Assembly: GCA_003833135.1 (NCBI GenBank)
Contig: QZLH01000121.1
Span: forward strand, 39,423-71,649
Reading direction: 5' to 3'
DNA length: 32,227 nucleotides
From: Oehlia diaphana
Lineage: Eukaryota > Glomeromycota > Glomeromycetes > Glomerales > Glomeraceae
Each line of letters opens with the position of its first letter. The first letter of the stretch is position 1. Below the pieces are notes generated by a model. The model made no database searches. It saw only the letters and a list, made by a program, of their open reading frames with translations, and had not been told where the DNA came from. The position numbers were made by a program, and so were the translations under genes. Positions 29,301 to 32,227 of the stretch are shown here, one piece after another.

Positions 29301-32201
29301 CTATTTGTCAGGAATTTGTTGAACAGGAATTTGTTGAATATTAAGTTTTTTTAATAGATTATCTTTTAATTCTGGGAATGCATTAGTATTCCATTCATCT
29401 TGATCCATCATTTTCTTAACTTCTTTTCGGACATCATCAATTTTGGCTCTGTAATGTCTTTAAAAATAAAATATGTTACATAAAATCTTAGCATAAACTA
29501 ACAATATTTTTACTTCAAAAAAAAAAGAAGAAAGGAATAAGAATAAATATTAAAATTAACATACATTACTTCGGGAAACCATTCTTTCCAACGTCTCTGA
29601 TGTGGTAACAAGTAAAATAACTCAATTTCAGCTAGAATCTGAAAGAAATTAAAAAAAAATTTTAGTACTTTAATAACAATTTTATATTAAATAATGATGT
29701 TATACCTCTGCCTTCTGTATCAAATAAGAGACTCTATTATAATCTTTATTAATTGCATTATTGAGTAACCCAATAAACAAATTCATAAGATAAACAACAA
29801 TCAAAAATGAGAATAAGACAATCAAAATTACAAGCGGTGGATTGTTTAAATATGACCAATTAGATAATGCACTTGGATCACCTAATAAATTAAAACGATT
29901 AAAAAATACTTAAATTATTATAAAGAAATCAACAAATTTTAAATTTGAAATACCTGTCAAGAATTTATACATTGCAAAAAGAGATGTTTTAAAATCTATG
30001 AACATATTTGTATTTTCATTTGGTGGTTGAATAAAAATTGGGTTAGAATCAATAGTTCCATTTTCAAATATTTGATTATAAGTAGAAGCTAATTTCCAAG
30101 GATTATTAGGATCATTATTATTTGAACGATTATCTAATGAAAAATCAGATCTTGGTAATAATAAAATATAAAATGCATGTGCAAAACTTATTATAATAAT
30201 AAATAAGAGTACTAAAAAGGAAATAATCTCTTTTGCAACACTAATGATAATTGCAAAGTACACGCCAAAATATTCAAATGCTCTAAAAAATAATAAAAAC
30301 TTTATATCCAAAAATAAGCATGAAAAAGAAAGTAATGAAATTATTTTATAATTCATTTCACTTATTTGTAGCCAATGAATAGAAGTATAAATTGGAAGCA
30401 CATATGCAATTATATCTAAAATTTTAAATAGTTAGTTAATTTGTCTTGAAATACATAAATTGATAGAAAAGTTATGAATTTATACTCATATACCAAATAT
30501 ATTCCAAAAATCATAAAACCATTTAAGAGGGTTGTAAATAAACTGACGAACTTCAAAACTCAAATGAATAAATCCTAATATAATTGAAGCAATAAAAAGT
30601 TTTTTTCGAATATCATCATCAATATATTGTTGAGGAATTGTTGCAGCAGCAGTAAAACATCCAAGTAAAGCCATGAATCCTATCCAAATCATTGAATAAT
30701 AGAAACTTCCATAAGTATTCCATTTAAAATTAATTATTGCTTCCCCATTCCACGTTTTATAGATATCTCTACTTATTGTTTCAACAAATAAGCTAGGTTG
30801 AGGTTTAATTAATTCTAAAAACCAATTATAATATAGTGGATAACTAACAAACTTAATGTAAGGAACCATAAAAGTAATTATTGGTGTTTCTCTTGTTGTT
30901 AAATTATTTGTCAATATAAAATAAAAATGAGACGTCCCTATACCGTAAATATAATTAATAAAATGATATTTTTCTAATATATAAAATACAGCAAAAAAAA
31001 TGGGTAAAAGTAAGATCATCACTAATAATCGAAGTATAATTAGTATCCAGAATATATTCCTATGATTATTAAATAATTTGAATAAAAAAATTTTATATTT
31101 CATCCATAAAATGGATTGAGTTAAATTAACTAATTGAAGATATTGAAAAGAATGAAGATGAGATTTTGTATGTTGATATTCTATACTATAATAAGGATGG
31201 TCTATAATCATTGTTGTTTCTAATGAATATCTTAAAGCATATTCTGGATAATATTTATTCAATAACGGCGTTGTAGAAGTAATAATACTAAGAAACATCC
31301 AATTGTTTCCTAAATCTTCTTTAAACCAATTTATACATTTTTTATAGATTTCTTCTATTAAATCTAATTTATGTTCTTTAATTGCAAATAATAATAATTT
31401 ATCACCATATTTCAAAAGATTTTTCTTATCATCTTTTACATATGAAATCCATTCATCACATATTTTAAAACTATCATAATTTAGTAAAGGTAAATTAAAT
31501 TGTAAAGTATAATAAGGTCTAAAAAATTCCGGTTCTTCACTTGTTGTACCTACATTAGGATAGGTTAACTCTAAATAATTCCAATAAATTAAAGACACAG
31601 ATTTCTTGTTTTCATTAAAATGGTAAATTAAAAAACCTATTGTTGTAATTAAAATGATATCATCATCGGTAAATAACTCAATTTCAAGTAATTTAATATT
31701 TCGAACGTCACTAACGTTAAATTTTGTTATTCTCGTGTAAATTAATTCCCATTTGCTATTAATATCTGCTTTTTTAAAAACTCGCAACATTAATTTATTA
31801 TTATCAATAATTTTAATTTTCCAAACTTGTAATAATTTATCAGTTATTATAATTCGTTCAACTAAATTTTGATCATTTTGTTTTAATTTTCCTTCATATT
31901 CACTTTTAGAATTTGATACTTTTTGAAATAATTCACGTATTTTATTCATATAAGATTTAAATAAATTAATATTTAAGTATTCATCGAAATGGTCATTAAT
32001 GTCTTCAATAACTTGTACGTCGGAATTTTGGGATGAAAAATTTATTTTTGGTATATTTTCTTCTAATTTAATTTTCCAAACATTTCCATCTAAAATTCCA
32101 AACGCGTATTTATCTGTAGTTTGAACGTTACTTGGAAGAGTTTGTAAATTTTCGTCCTTTAATCCCAAACGGTTTAAACATTCTTTCCAACAATATTTCA
32201 T
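29301..32201 (-). CDS. Ion-transport-domain channel protein, 5 exons, probably 5' partial
   Basis: Exons are 32201-30494, 30415-29954, 29881-29706, 29638-29565 and 29457-29301. The introns are 78, 72, 67 and 107 bp, all GT..AG, and the joined frame is exactly 859 codons (858 residues plus TAG). Residues 1-240 look like the end of a beta-propeller/WD-like region (YAFGILDGNVWKIKL, DKLLQVWKIKI), and 250-330 is helical. Hydrophobic segments lie at about 384-408, 500-522 and 533-550, and WFYDFWNIFDIIAYVLPIYT spans intron 1. More follow in exon 2, including an S4/S5-like FRAFEYFGVYFAIIISVAKE. Exons 2-3 give a pore-like SLFAMYKFLTGDPSALSNW and an S6-like VLFSFLIVVYLMNLFIGLLN. The cytosolic tail has AEIELFYLLPHQRRWKEW. 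This fits the TRP/polycystin-like ion transport fold; the ion is unknown. The frame is still open to the window edge above the first ATG, and relatives as I remember them have a longer N-terminal propeller, so the true start is probably outside. Confidence 0.87.
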
Positions 32202-32227
32202 AATAGAATTTTGAGTTTTACTACTTA

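Noticed and set aside
1..32227. tRNA or rRNA genes
   Set aside because: I looked for GTTCRANTC-type B boxes with paired arms and for rRNA core words, and found none.

Overview
This window looks like nuclear DNA from a very AT-rich fungus, most likely an arbuscular mycorrhizal fungus of the Rhizophagus/Glomus type. Three things suggest this. Short introns of about 67 to 107 bp have clean GT..AG borders. Intron-less F-box/leucine-rich-repeat paralogs occur in numbers, beside a TLDc relic, a P450 relic and a large fungal ion-transport protein. The spacers are dense in small inverted-repeat elements and tandem arrays. The organism call is inference, because no marker gene is present. I saw no operon structure, rRNA, tRNA or CRISPR.

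Layout. 1-1259 is AT-rich spacer with one small palindromic element. 1260-3980 (+) is coding-like but heavily broken, with a 23-residue peptide repeat and Ser/Asn/Gly/His-rich stretches. 4000-5378 is empty spacer. 5379-6836 (-) and 7754-9187 (-) are two tandem F-box/LRR genes separated by a 160-bp foldback element. 10614-12056 (+) is a third F-box gene. 12871-14793 (+) is a cytochrome P450 pseudogene that keeps recognisable I-helix, ExxR and heme-loop motifs. 15256-18655 is a repeat-rich block: a 200-bp foldback element with TA ends, inverted clusters of a TTTCACCGA motif, an F-box relic split in two, and a 790-bp satellite built from 10-bp words. 18860-20345 holds GC-richer 109-bp direct repeats, a polypurine tract and a strong palindrome. 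21372-21562 is another foldback element. 22848-24167 (+) is a fourth F-box gene with an internal in-frame deletion, followed by a TLDc-domain relic (24315-24752). 25896-26595 (+) is a frameshifted relic resembling iodothyronine deiodinases. 27500-27910 is a hairpin-forming 35-bp tandem array. 28124-28347 is an inverted copy of a dispersed repeat also found at 9343 and 12297. 29301-32201 (-) is a five-exon ion-channel gene that probably continues past the right edge.

Biologically this reads as a fast-turnover accessory region. Duplicated F-box receptor-type genes, presumed substrate adaptors of SCF ubiquitin ligases, sit with the debris of other expanded families and with small non-autonomous transposons. 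The ion-channel gene is the only multi-exon gene whose frame closes perfectly across all introns. I found no convincing new multi-gene system. The most unusual items are the deiodinase-like relic, the split F-box relic, the 10-bp-word satellite and the three-copy foldback repeat.
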